From Candidatus Luteimonas excrementigallinarum (GTDB taxonomy: Bacteria > Pseudomonadota > Gammaproteobacteria > Xanthomonadales > Xanthomonadaceae), in assembly GCA_019115725.1 (NCBI GenBank), contig DXCY01000254.1:1-5320 (forward strand): 5,320 bases of DNA, in the 5' to 3' direction. The translations under genes and the position numbers were made by a program. A model generated the notes under the pieces. That model worked only from the letters and a program-made list of their open reading frames with translations. It was not told the origin of the DNA and did no database searches. Below, piece after piece: positions 1 through 5,320 of this stretch; position 1 is the first letter of the stretch, and each line of letters begins with the position of its first letter.

Positions 1-2093
1 CCGTGCGGATCCTCGCCCGGCGCCGGCACCTTGATCTCCGGCGTAGCGACGCCGGTGGGCAGCGCGGAAAGCACCTCGGTCGGCGTTTCCTCGCGTGCGG
101 CCAGGATCTCCAGCAGGCGGGCGGCGGAATAGATGCCGTCGTCGAAGCCGTACCAGCGCTCGGCGAAGAAGAAGTGGCCACTCATCTCGCCGGCCAGCTC
201 GGCCTCCACCTCGCGCATCTTGGCCTTGATCAGCGAGTGCCCGGTCTTCCACATCAGCGGGCTGCCGCCGTGGCGCAGGATGTGTCCGGGCAGGCGCCCG
301 GTGCACTTCACGTCGTACACGATCACCGCGCCCGGGTTGCGCTCCAGCACATCGGCGGCAAACAGCATCAGCAGGCGGTCGGGGAAGATGTTCTCGCCGT
401 CCTTCGTCACCACGCCCAGGCGGTCGCCGTCGCCGTCGAAGGCAATACCGAAGTCGGCGTCGAGCCGCTGGACCATGCTGATCAGGTCCTCCAGGTTCTC
501 CGGCTCGCTCGGATCGGGATGGTGATTGGGGAAGGTGCCGTCGATCTCGCAGTACAGCGGCACCACCTCGCAGCCGATCGCCTCCAGCACCCGCGGGCCG
601 ATCTCGCCGGCCGCACCGTTGCCGGCATCGACCACCACTTTCAGACGGCGCTCGGTCTGCACGTCACCGGCAATGCGGTCCACGTAGTCGTCGGCAATGT
701 CGCGCTCGCTCAGCCCACCCGGCGCGTCGGCCGTGTACAGGCGGTCTTCGGCAATCCGCGCGTACAGATCGGTGATCGCATCGCCCGACAGCGTTTCACC
801 GCCCACCACAATCTTGAAGCCGTTGTAGTCCGGCGGGTTGTGGCTGCCGGTCACCGACACGCAGCAGCCGGTGCGCAGGTGGAACGCGCCGAAATACACC
901 ACCGGCGTCGGCGCCAGGCCGATATCGATCACGTTGCGGCCCGCCTTGCGCAGGCCCGTGACCAGACCGGACACCATGTCCGGACCGGACAACCGGCCGT
1001 CGCGGCCCACCACGATGTCGGCCAGATCCTGCTCGCGCATCAGCGAACCGATGGCATGGCCGATCAGCTCGGCCACGCCCACATCCAGCGACTGTCCAAC
1101 CACGCCGCGGATATCGTAGGCGCGGAAGATGCCGGCGTCGATCTTCACCGCCGGCTTGCGCGCCGCGGCTTCGCTGACCACCGCGGCCGTCTGCGCGGGC
1201 CGGGCCTCCGGTGCGGGGCCCGCCTGCAGGGCCTGGCTCAGGGTGGGGGTTTCTTCCTGCACGCTTTCCTCCGATTGCAACAGCCTGGGGACAACCCGCC
1301 AGCTCAGATAGGCCAGCAACAACAGCACAAGGGCGGTGATGAACGGCGCAAGGCCGCGCAGCCCGAACGGCGCGGCGGGGGCCGCAGGCGCGGCCGCGAC
1401 CACGCGCATGCCGGTCCCCGGCACAGGCGCCGACATCCGCTCGGCGGCATCGATGTAGTCGGCATTGCCGCGCTCAAGCAGGGTCACCCCACCCTGGCGC
1501 AGGGCCAGATACATGTCCGATTCGCGGATGGTGGCCTGCTCGGTGGCCAGGGTGGCGCGCGTCAGCGGCAGGCGGACGAAGGCCGCGCCCACCAGCGCGT
1601 CCCCGGCGTGCGCGGGTGCGGCGAGCGCCAGGCGCGGCGCGCCGCCCTCGCTGATCACCCAGGCCACCGGCTCGGCCGCCACCAGAGCCCCCTCCAGCAC
1701 GGCGGCGCGCCCGAACCCGCCATCACCCAGGTCGCGGTACACGCTTTCCAGGCCCGGCCCGTACACGGCCACTTCTTCCAGGTGGGGCCATTCGGCGGCC
1801 AGCGCCGCCGAGGCCGCCTCCAGGTCGCCCGCGCCCAGCGCGGCCTGCACCGGCGCCGATGCCAGTCGCGATGCCAGCCGCTCCAGCTCGCCGCCTATGC
1901 TGCGCGCGGTGGCGTGGACCACGCCGTCGCGGGCCTGGCCCAGCGCGCCGCGGCGGCTTTCATCCTGCATCTGCTGCCAGCCGCTCCAGGCCAGCCACAG
2001 CGCCAGTACCGCCAGCACCACGGCCAACAGCGGCATCAGCGGCCGCAGGTGCGCCAGCATCTGGCGCGCATTCCGAGATTGCTCTGCGCTCAT
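1..2093 (-). CDS. algC: Membrane-anchored phosphomannomutase/phosphoglucomutase (AlgC type), C-terminus cut by window edge
   Basis: This enzyme interconverts mannose or glucose 6-phosphate and 1-phosphate through a phosphoserine, feeding GDP-mannose and UDP-glucose synthesis for exopolysaccharide and LPS. The ATG at 2093 follows a purine-rich stretch, GGGGGAAAGGA, and 697 codons are present. The catalytic part begins with FRAYDIRG (323-330). It continues through the phosphoserine loop TGSHNPPDYNG (catalytic Ser417), the metal loop DGDGDR (Asp553, 555, 557), GHSLIK, and the sugar-binding loop GEMSGH (635-640). Spacing between these motifs matches the 463-residue Pseudomonas AlgC as I recall it. 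About 80 residues, including the phosphate-binding domain 4, lie beyond the left edge. The extra N-terminus has transmembrane helix 1 (about 19-39), a segment of about 200 residues probably facing the periplasm, transmembrane helix 2 (about 246-267), and an Ala/Pro/Glu-rich linker to about 315. It lies 15 nt after dut, so it is probably operonic. The catalytic identity is firm; the gene symbol is less so, because the family also has short soluble members such as XanA. Confidence 0.93.
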   Translation of the reverse strand, partial: MSAEQSRNARQMLAHLRPLMPLLAVVLAVLALWLAWSGWQQMQDESRRGALGQARDGVVHATARSIGGELERLASRLASAPVQAALGAGDLEAASAALAAEWPHLEEVAVYGPGLESVYRDLGDGGFGRAAVLEGALVAAEPVAWVISEGGAPRLALAAPAHAGDALVGAAFVRLPLTRATLATEQATIRESDMYLALRQGGVTLLERGNADYIDAAERMSAPVPGTGMRVVAAAPAAPAAPFGLRGLAPFITALVLLLLAYLSWRVVPRLLQSEESVQEETPTLSQALQAGPAPEARPAQTAAVVSEAAARKPAVKIDAGIFRAYDIRGVVGQSLDVGVAELIGHAIGSLMREQDLADIVVGRDGRLSGPDMVSGLVTGLRKAGRNVIDIGLAPTPVVYFGAFHLRTGCCVSVTGSHNPPDYNGFKIVVGGETLSGDAITDLYARIAEDRLYTADAPGGLSERDIADDYVDRIAGDVQTERRLKVVVDAGNGAAGEIGPRVLEAIGCEVVPLYCEIDGTFPNHHPDPSEPENLEDLISMVQRLDADFGIAFDGDGDRLGVVTKDGENIFPDRLLMLFAADVLERNPGAVIVYDVKCTGRLPGHILRHGGSPLMWKTGHSLIKAKMREVEAELAGEMSGHFFFAERWYGFDDGIYSAARLLEILAAREETPTEVLSALPTGVATPEIKVPAPGEDPH

Positions 2094-2108
2094 GTCCTTT
2101 CCCCCAGG

Positions 2109-2567
2109 TCAGCGCCGCCCGGTATGCCCGAATCCCCCGGCACCACGTGCGCTGTCGATGAAAGTATCCACTACTTCAAGCGTTGCCCGCACGACCGGCA
2201 GCAACACCAGCTGGGCGATGCGGTCGCCCGGCTCGATGGTGTAGGCGGTGTCGCTGCGGTTCCAGGTGCTGATCATCAGCGGCCCCTGGTAGTCGGCATC
2301 GATCAGCCCGGTGCCGTTGCCGAGCACGATCCCGTGCCGGTGGCCAAGCCCCGAGCGCGGCAGCACCACTGCGCACAGCGCCGGATCGGCGATGTGGATC
2401 GCCAGGCCCGAAGGCACCAGTTCCGCGCTGCCGGGCGCCAGCACCAGCGGGGCATCCAGCGCCGCGCGCAGGTCCAGGCCGGCGCTGCCTTCGGTGGCGT
2501 AGGCCGGCAGCGGCCAAGCATCGCCATATCTGGCATCGAGCAGCTTCACCTGCAGGTTGTGTTGCAT
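2109..2567 (-). CDS. dut: Deoxyuridine 5'-triphosphate nucleotidohydrolase (dUTPase)
   Basis: The enzyme hydrolyses dUTP to dUMP and pyrophosphate, keeping uracil out of DNA and supplying the thymidylate precursor. It is cytosolic and, in this family, a homotrimer. At 152 residues it is the usual length and aligns almost residue for residue with E. coli Dut. All five trimeric dUTPase motifs are present: I AGLDLRA (29-35), II PRSGLG (70-75), III GLIDADYQG (87-95, with catalytic Asp90), IV GDRIAQL (114-120), and V RGAGGFGHTG (141-150), the glycine-rich arm that closes on the nucleotide. The ATG at 2567 is the natural start from family length. Its ribosome binding site is weak (GGAA, 7 nt upstream), and a CCTCC lies just before the start, so translation may depend on coupling to coaB 18 nt upstream. 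The gene appears intact. Position in coaC-coaB-dut-algC suggests shared transcription. Confidence 0.97.
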   Translation of the reverse strand: MQHNLQVKLLDARYGDAWPLPAYATEGSAGLDLRAALDAPLVLAPGSAELVPSGLAIHIADPALCAVVLPRSGLGHRHGIVLGNGTGLIDADYQGPLMISTWNRSDTAYTIEPGDRIAQLVLLPVVRATLEVVDTFIDSARGAGGFGHTGRR

Positions 2568-2585
2568 GTGGAGGTTCCGGAAGTG

Positions 2586-3236
2586 TCAGGAGAGGCGTTC
2601 GGCCACCAGGTCCAGCAGTTCGCCGGCCAGCCGGGTCTTGGCGGTCGGGCCCAGCTGGCGCTGGCCATCCTGCCAGTACACCGACAGGGCGTTGTGGTCG
2701 CTTTCAAATCCGCTGCCGGGCACGCCCACGAGGTTGGCGGCGATCATGTCCAGGCGCTTGGCCTCCAGCTTGCCCCGTGCGTAGTGCTCCAGGTTGCCGG
2801 TTTCCGCGGCAAAGCCGACCACCAGTCCGGGCCGCTGCGGATGCGCAGCCACCTCGGCGAGGATGTCGGCGGTCGGCACCAGTTCCAGCACCATGCCCTC
2901 GCCGGATTTCTTGATTTTCTCGCCGGCCGTGACGCGCGGGGTGTAATCGGCCACCGCGGCCGCGCCGAGGTAGATATCCGCGGGCAGCGCGGACAGCACC
3001 GCCTCGCGCATCTGCGCGGCCGAGCGCACGTCGATACGCCGGACCCTGCCGGGCGTGACCAGGGCCGTCGGCCCGGCCACCAGCACCACGCTGGCCCCCC
3101 GGCCCACCGCCGCGGCCGCCAGGGCGAAACCCATCTTGCCGCTGCTGCGGTTGCCCAGGAAGCGCACCGGATCGATGTCTTCATAGGTGGGGCCGGCACT
3201 GATCAGTACCCGCCGCCCGGCCAGCACCCCGCTCAT
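2586..3236 (-). CDS. coaB: Phosphopantothenate--cysteine ligase (CoaB), separate from CoaC
   Basis: The enzyme joins 4'-phosphopantothenate to cysteine using a nucleotide triphosphate (CTP in most bacteria), the second step after pantothenate kinase in CoA synthesis. The 216-residue product covers the whole CoaB domain. Visible motifs are the nucleotide-binding AGPT (14-17), NRSSGKMG (29-36), AAVADY (93-98), EKIKK (106-110, which includes the lysine needed to turn over the acyl-cytidylate in E. coli), GFAAET (141-146), Asn168 and DHN (180-182). It is normally the C-terminal half of a single CoaBC chain. Here its ATG shares an ATGA with the coaC stop, in the -1 frame, so it is a separate ORF. 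No Shine-Dalgarno sequence is evident before this ATG, which fits termination-reinitiation coupling. The residues before AGPT resemble the usual interdomain linker, so nothing catalytic is lost. A one-base sequencing deletion that artificially splits a fused gene cannot be excluded. Confidence 0.93.
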   Translation of the reverse strand: MSGVLAGRRVLISAGPTYEDIDPVRFLGNRSSGKMGFALAAAAVGRGASVVLVAGPTALVTPGRVRRIDVRSAAQMREAVLSALPADIYLGAAAVADYTPRVTAGEKIKKSGEGMVLELVPTADILAEVAAHPQRPGLVVGFAAETGNLEHYARGKLEAKRLDMIAANLVGVPGSGFESDHNALSVYWQDGQRQLGPTAKTRLAGELLDLVAERLS

Positions 3237-3784
3237 CGGGCCAGCGCCGCAACGATGGCCATCGGCTCGGCCAACCGCCCGGGGCCGGATTCGCCTTCGG
3301 CCAGCGGACCGTTATCCGGACCCACCACCCGGGCGCCGCGGCTGCGCAGCAACTCCACGTTGGCCTGGGTGGCCGGATGCTTCCACATGCGGTGATTCAT
3401 GGCAGGACAAACGGTCAGCGGCGCCTCGCTGGCCAGGCACAGCGTGGTCACCAGATCATTGGCGAACCCGTGGGCCAGGCGGGCGATGAGGTTGGCGGTG
3501 GCCGGCGCCACCACGATGCGGTCGGCCCAGCCGGCCAGTTCCAGGTGGCCCATGGATGCTTCGGCCTGGGCATCCCAGAGCGAGGTACGCACCGCTTCGG
3601 CCGACAGGGCCTGGAAACTGGTGGGGCTGACGAAACGCTGTGCGCTGTCGGTCATCGCCACGCGCACGCCGGCACCGGCATCGCGCAGCCGGCGCACCAG
3701 TTCGCAGGCCTTGTAGGCGGCGATGCCACCCCCCACGCACACCAGGATGCGCTGGTCCTGCAGGTTGATTGCGGGCTGTTGCAT
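3233..3784 (-). CDS. coaC: Phosphopantothenoylcysteine decarboxylase (CoaC), separate from CoaB
   Basis: This FMN enzyme of the HFCD flavoprotein family decarboxylates 4'-phosphopantothenoyl-cysteine to 4'-phosphopantetheine, a CoA precursor. The 183-residue product matches the N-terminal half of CoaBC/Dfp. It has the flavin-binding GGGIAAYK (18-25), active-site His80 in MGHLEL, APATANLIAR (93-102), the PAMN motif (127-130, with Asn130) and the substrate-clamp motif GPGRL (167-171). It ends at TGA just after IVAALAR, where fused proteins continue into the linker. The residue before the clamp, Cys158 in E. coli (ACGDIGPGRM), is Glu163 here (AEGESGPGRL). That Cys completes the reaction in E. 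coli, but as I recall the mycobacterial enzyme also lacks it. The start at ATG 3784 rests on alignment with E. coli Dfp; an AGGA lies rather far upstream (13 nt). This is the first gene of the apparent operon and is divergent from radC. Confidence 0.92.
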   Translation of the reverse strand: MQQPAINLQDQRILVCVGGGIAAYKACELVRRLRDAGAGVRVAMTDSAQRFVSPTSFQALSAEAVRTSLWDAQAEASMGHLELAGWADRIVVAPATANLIARLAHGFANDLVTTLCLASEAPLTVCPAMNHRMWKHPATQANVELLRSRGARVVGPDNGPLAEGESGPGRLAEPMAIVAALAR

Positions 3785-3884
3785 GGCGTGGGGAAATTCC
3801 TACCGCGGTCCAGGCCCACAGCTTACCCGAACGCACGGGATCGCCCGGCTGCGCCGGCCCCGCGCATGCCCGCTAATGGAGGCA

Positions 3885-3960
3885 CGGGACGGCGGCCACG
3901 TGCCGCCCCGGCCGGCCTCCCCCTGACCGGTGGCATGACCGCGAGCCGGCCGCCGTCCCG
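3885..3960. repeat. Perfect 13-bp inverted repeat in the radC leader
   Basis: The arm at 3885-3897 (CGGGACGGCGGCC) is the exact reverse complement of 3948-3960 (GGCCGCCGTCCCG), with 50 bp between them. The right arm ends 15 bp before the radC ribosome binding site. If both arms are transcribed, they would form a very stable GC stem in the radC 5' leader. A smaller hairpin, GGCGG (3891-3895) with CCGCC (3903-3907), uses part of the left arm and would compete with it. No T-run follows, so it does not look like an intrinsic terminator. The repeat is seen directly; any function is unproven. Confidence 0.6.
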
Positions 3961-3975
3961 CCCTTCCCTCTGCCC

Positions 3976-3980
3976 AGGAG
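3976..3980 (+). promoter_or_regulatory. Ribosome binding site deciding the GTG start of radC
   Basis: AGGAG sits 7 nt before the GTG at 3988, an ideal spacing. It is the strongest Shine-Dalgarno match at any complete gene start in the window, and it fixes the start codon. There is no ATG nearby in frame, and the N-terminus obtained fits RadC proteins. Confidence 0.8.
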
Positions 3981-3987
3981 TGCACGC

Positions 3988-4662
3988 GTGCGCATCCGAG
4001 ACTGGCCCAGCGGCGAACGTCCGCGGGAAAAACTGTTCGCCCGCGGCCCGACGGCGCTGTCGGACGCCGAGCTGCTGGCGATCTTCCTCGGATCGGGGCT
4101 GCGCGGGCAGGATGCGGTGTCCACCGCCCGCAAGCTGCTGGCCGAACACGGGCCGCTGCGCGCCCTGCTCGAGCGCAGCGCCACGGAACTGTCCAGGCTG
4201 CCCGGGATCGGGCCGGCCCGCGCCTCGCGCCTGGCGTCGGCACTGGAGCTGTGCAACCGCTTCCTGGCCGCCGGCCTGGAGCGCGGCGACGCTTTGACCG
4301 ACCCCAAGGCCGCCGGCATGTATTTCGCCCAGCGCCTGCGCAGCCATCCGCATGAAGTATTCGCCGCGCTGTTTCTGGATACCCGTCACCGCGCACTGGC
4401 CTTCGAGGAGCTGTTCCGCGGCACCATCGACGGCGCCGAGGTGCACCCGCGCGAGGTGGTACGCCGGGCGCTGGCGCACAACGCGGCGGCGCTGATCGTG
4501 GGCCACAACCACCCCAGCGGCTGCCCGGAGCCCTCGGCCGCCGACCGTGCTGTCACCGCCCAGCTCAAGCAGGCGCTGGCCCTGGTGGACGTGCGCCTGC
4601 TGGATCACTTCGTGGTCGGGGACGGCGCGCCGGTCTCACTGGCCATGCGCGGCTGGGTGTAA
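3988..4662 (+). CDS. radC: RadC-family JAMM/MPN-domain protein
   Basis: This is a 224-residue RadC (formerly UPF0758) protein of the usual length with a GTG start. The N-terminal part begins with the typical PREKL and LSDAELLAIFLGSG stretches and carries a helix-hairpin-helix DNA-binding motif, LPGIGPARASRL (71-82). The C-terminal half is the JAMM metalloprotease-like fold. A probable zinc-site Glu123 precedes FAALFLD, followed by EVHPREV (151-157) and the HNHPSG...SAAD motif (His173, His175, Ser183, Asp186). All expected metal ligands are intact. Despite its name the cellular role is unsettled: the original E. coli radC DNA-repair phenotype was later traced to recG, and links to natural transformation or mobile elements are suggested for relatives. 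It is transcribed alone, divergent from coaC and convergent with the ABC ATPase gene. This chromosomal copy sits next to coaBC as in other gammaproteobacteria, so it is the housekeeping paralogue and not a plasmid or prophage one. Confidence 0.95.
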   Translation: MRIRDWPSGERPREKLFARGPTALSDAELLAIFLGSGLRGQDAVSTARKLLAEHGPLRALLERSATELSRLPGIGPARASRLASALELCNRFLAAGLERGDALTDPKAAGMYFAQRLRSHPHEVFAALFLDTRHRALAFEELFRGTIDGAEVHPREVVRRALAHNAAALIVGHNHPSGCPEPSAADRAVTAQLKQALALVDVRLLDHFVVGDGAPVSLAMRGWV

Positions 4663-4673
4663 GCCGCGCGGCC
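4641..4673 (+). terminator. Possible GC-rich hairpin over the radC stop codon
   Basis: GCGCGGC (4647-4653) pairs perfectly with GCCGCGC (4663-4669) around a 9-nt loop that contains the TAA stop. GGCC at 4641-4644 can extend the stem with GGCC at 4670-4673 across a 2-nt bulge, giving 11 pairs. No T-run follows on either strand, so this is not a classical intrinsic terminator. It lies where the convergent radC and ABC-ATPase transcripts must end, so a transcript-end or RNA-stability role is plausible. It could also be incidental in such GC-rich DNA. Confidence 0.35.
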
Positions 4674-4690
4674 AGGCGCAGTACCGGAAA

Positions 4691-5320
4691 TCAACCTTCC
4701 GCGATGTCCAGCGCGTCCGGCTCGTAGAACAGGCACACCCGGCGCCCTTCCACCTCGACCACCCGGATCGGCGTCTCGTACAGGTCGGTCAGCAGCTCGC
4801 TGCGGATGATCTGCTCCGGCGGCCCCTCGCTGTGGATATGGCCCTGCTTCATGGCCACGATGGTGTCCGAGTACCAGGAGGCGAAGTTGATGTCGTGCAG
4901 CACCACCACCACGGTGCGGCCCAGCTCGTCGGCGGCGCGCCGCAGCAGCGCCATCATGCGGCTGGCGTGCTTGATGTCGAGATTGTTGAGCGGCTCGTCC
5001 AGCAGCAGGTAGTCGGTGTCCTGGGCCAGCGCCATGGCCACGAACGCGCGCTGGCGCTGGCCGCCGGACAGTTCATCCAGGTAGCGGCCGCGCAGGTCGT
5101 CCAGGCCCAGGTAGGCAATCGCCCGGTCCACGTGCACCTGGTCGCCCGGACAGGGCCGCCCGCGGTTGTGCGGATAGCGGCCGAAGGCCACCAGGTCCTG
5201 CACCGTCAGTCGCACGGCGATGTGGTTGTCCTGGCGCAGGATCGCCAGCCGCTTGGCCAGCTGCCGGGTGGGCGTGGCGGCCACGTCCAGCCCGTCCACC
5301 TGCACGCTGCCCGCATCCAT
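4691..5320 (-). CDS. Iron-siderophore ABC transporter ATP-binding protein, N-terminus beyond window edge
   Basis: This is the cytosolic ATPase that powers an FecCD-type permease importing a ferric siderophore. The visible 209 residues have the Q-loop Gln (residue 30 of the visible part), the signature LSGGQ (84-88), Walker B with DEP (105-110), the D-loop NNLD (112-115) and the H-loop His142 in VVVVLHD. Walker A and roughly 40 residues are missing beyond the right edge, so the ATG at 5320 is internal and not the start. The stretches LTVQDLVAFGRYP, AQDTDYLLLDEPLNNLD and HDINFASWYSD are typical of the catecholate-siderophore branch that includes B. subtilis YclP and Vibrio VctC, more than of FhuC or BtuD. 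The exact siderophore cannot be read from the ATPase. Partner permease and binding-protein genes would be expected to the right. The gene ends 28 bp from radC, in convergent orientation. Confidence 0.92.
   Translation of the reverse strand: MDAGSVQVDGLDVAATPTRQLAKRLAILRQDNHIAVRLTVQDLVAFGRYPHNRGRPCPGDQVHVDRAIAYLGLDDLRGRYLDELSGGQRQRAFVAMALAQDTDYLLLDEPLNNLDIKHASRMMALLRRAADELGRTVVVVLHDINFASWYSDTIVAMKQGHIHSEGPPEQIIRSELLTDLYETPIRVVEVEGRRVCLFYEPDALDIAEG

Larger units (their letters stand above)
3785..3987. promoter_or_regulatory. Divergent intergenic region between coaC and radC
   Basis: These 203 bp should hold the promoters of both the leftward coaC operon and the rightward radC gene, because the two start codons face away from each other. 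It is strongly GC-rich, and I could not pick out a convincing -35/-10 pair on either strand. The only AT-richer patches are CTAATGG around 3873-3879 (plus) and GGTAAGCT around 3820-3827 (minus), both poor matches to sigma-70 sites. The right half carries a 13-bp inverted repeat (listed separately), a CACGTG palindrome at 3897-3902, and the 6-bp direct repeat TGACCG at 3924-3929 and 3936-3941. The regulatory role is inferred from gene orientation only. Confidence 0.5.

Noticed and set aside
1146..1148. Internal GTG start that would give a short soluble AlgC-like enzyme.
   Set aside because: There is no Shine-Dalgarno sequence ahead of it, while the ATG at 2093 has a purine-rich leader and fits tightly behind dut. 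The possibility is kept only as a check within the AlgC finding.
1465..2244. Plus-strand open frame of about 259 codons rich in Ser, Ala and Arg.
   Set aside because: It is a shadow of the N-terminal half of the phosphomannomutase gene, with no recognisable motif and no ribosome binding signal.
3..3395. A plus-strand open frame of about 1130 codons spanning most of the left half.
   Set aside because: It lies exactly antisense and in codon register with algC, dut and coaB, which all share the same frame. In that register it stays open simply because GC-rich genes avoid TTA, CTA and TCA codons. Its translation is low-complexity in His, Gln, Arg and Ala, and the minus-strand genes carry unmistakable motifs.
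3872..3879. Possible -10 element GCTAATGG for radC.
   Set aside because: Only a partial match to TATAAT and no -35-like sequence at proper spacing upstream, so I do not call it a promoter.
3924..3941. Direct repeat TGACCG, 12 bp apart, as a possible operator.
   Set aside because: Six bases are too short to be meaningful in this composition without conservation data.
3377..4297. Plus-strand open frame of about 306 codons covering coaC antisense, the intergenic region and part of radC in another frame.
   Set aside because: It contradicts two well-supported genes and shows no conserved motif.
3823..4608. Minus-strand open frame of about 261 codons opposite radC.
   Set aside because: radC on the plus strand has complete HhH and JAMM motifs and a strong ribosome binding site. 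The antisense product has the low-complexity composition of a GC-rich shadow.

Overview
The window is a GC-rich, densely coding chromosomal segment from a gammaproteobacterium. Protein-level features suggest the Xanthomonadaceae (Stenotrophomonas, Xanthomonas, Lysobacter or relatives). That placement is an inference from the gene order, the high GC third positions and the remembered look of the CoaB sequence; it was not searched. The order radC / divergent coaBC-dut-algC is, from memory, also the order in Pseudomonas, so this is conserved housekeeping territory and not an accessory island.

Layout, left to right. Positions 1-2093 (minus) hold a long phosphomannomutase/phosphoglucomutase gene (algC type) that runs off the left edge. 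Its AlgC-like catalytic part starts only near residue 320 and is preceded by two transmembrane helices flanking a segment of about 200 residues predicted to be periplasmic. Positions 2109-2567 (minus) are dut, encoding dUTPase. Positions 2586-3236 (minus) and 3233-3784 (minus) are the two halves of the coenzyme A biosynthesis enzyme CoaBC. Here they are two separate reading frames overlapping by ATGA, where most bacteria have one fused gene. Positions 3785-3987 are the intergenic region between divergent genes and contain a perfect 13-bp inverted repeat. Positions 3988-4662 (plus) are radC, with a GTG start and a good ribosome binding site. Positions 4691-5320 (minus) are the C-terminal part of an ABC transporter ATPase of the iron-siderophore family, entering from the right edge and converging on radC.

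The four minus-strand genes coaC-coaB-dut-algC are spaced by -4, 18 and 15 nt and look like one operon. Its products make 4'-phosphopantetheine for CoA, clear dUTP while supplying dUMP, and interconvert mannose and glucose 1-/6-phosphates for exopolysaccharide and LPS sugars. They share no single pathway.

No tRNA, rRNA, CRISPR array, insertion sequence or prophage signal was seen. I did not find a new multi-gene system. The points that merit checking are the split coaBC, a Glu at the usual catalytic Cys position of CoaC, the membrane/sensor-like extension of the phosphomannomutase, and the dyad in the radC leader.
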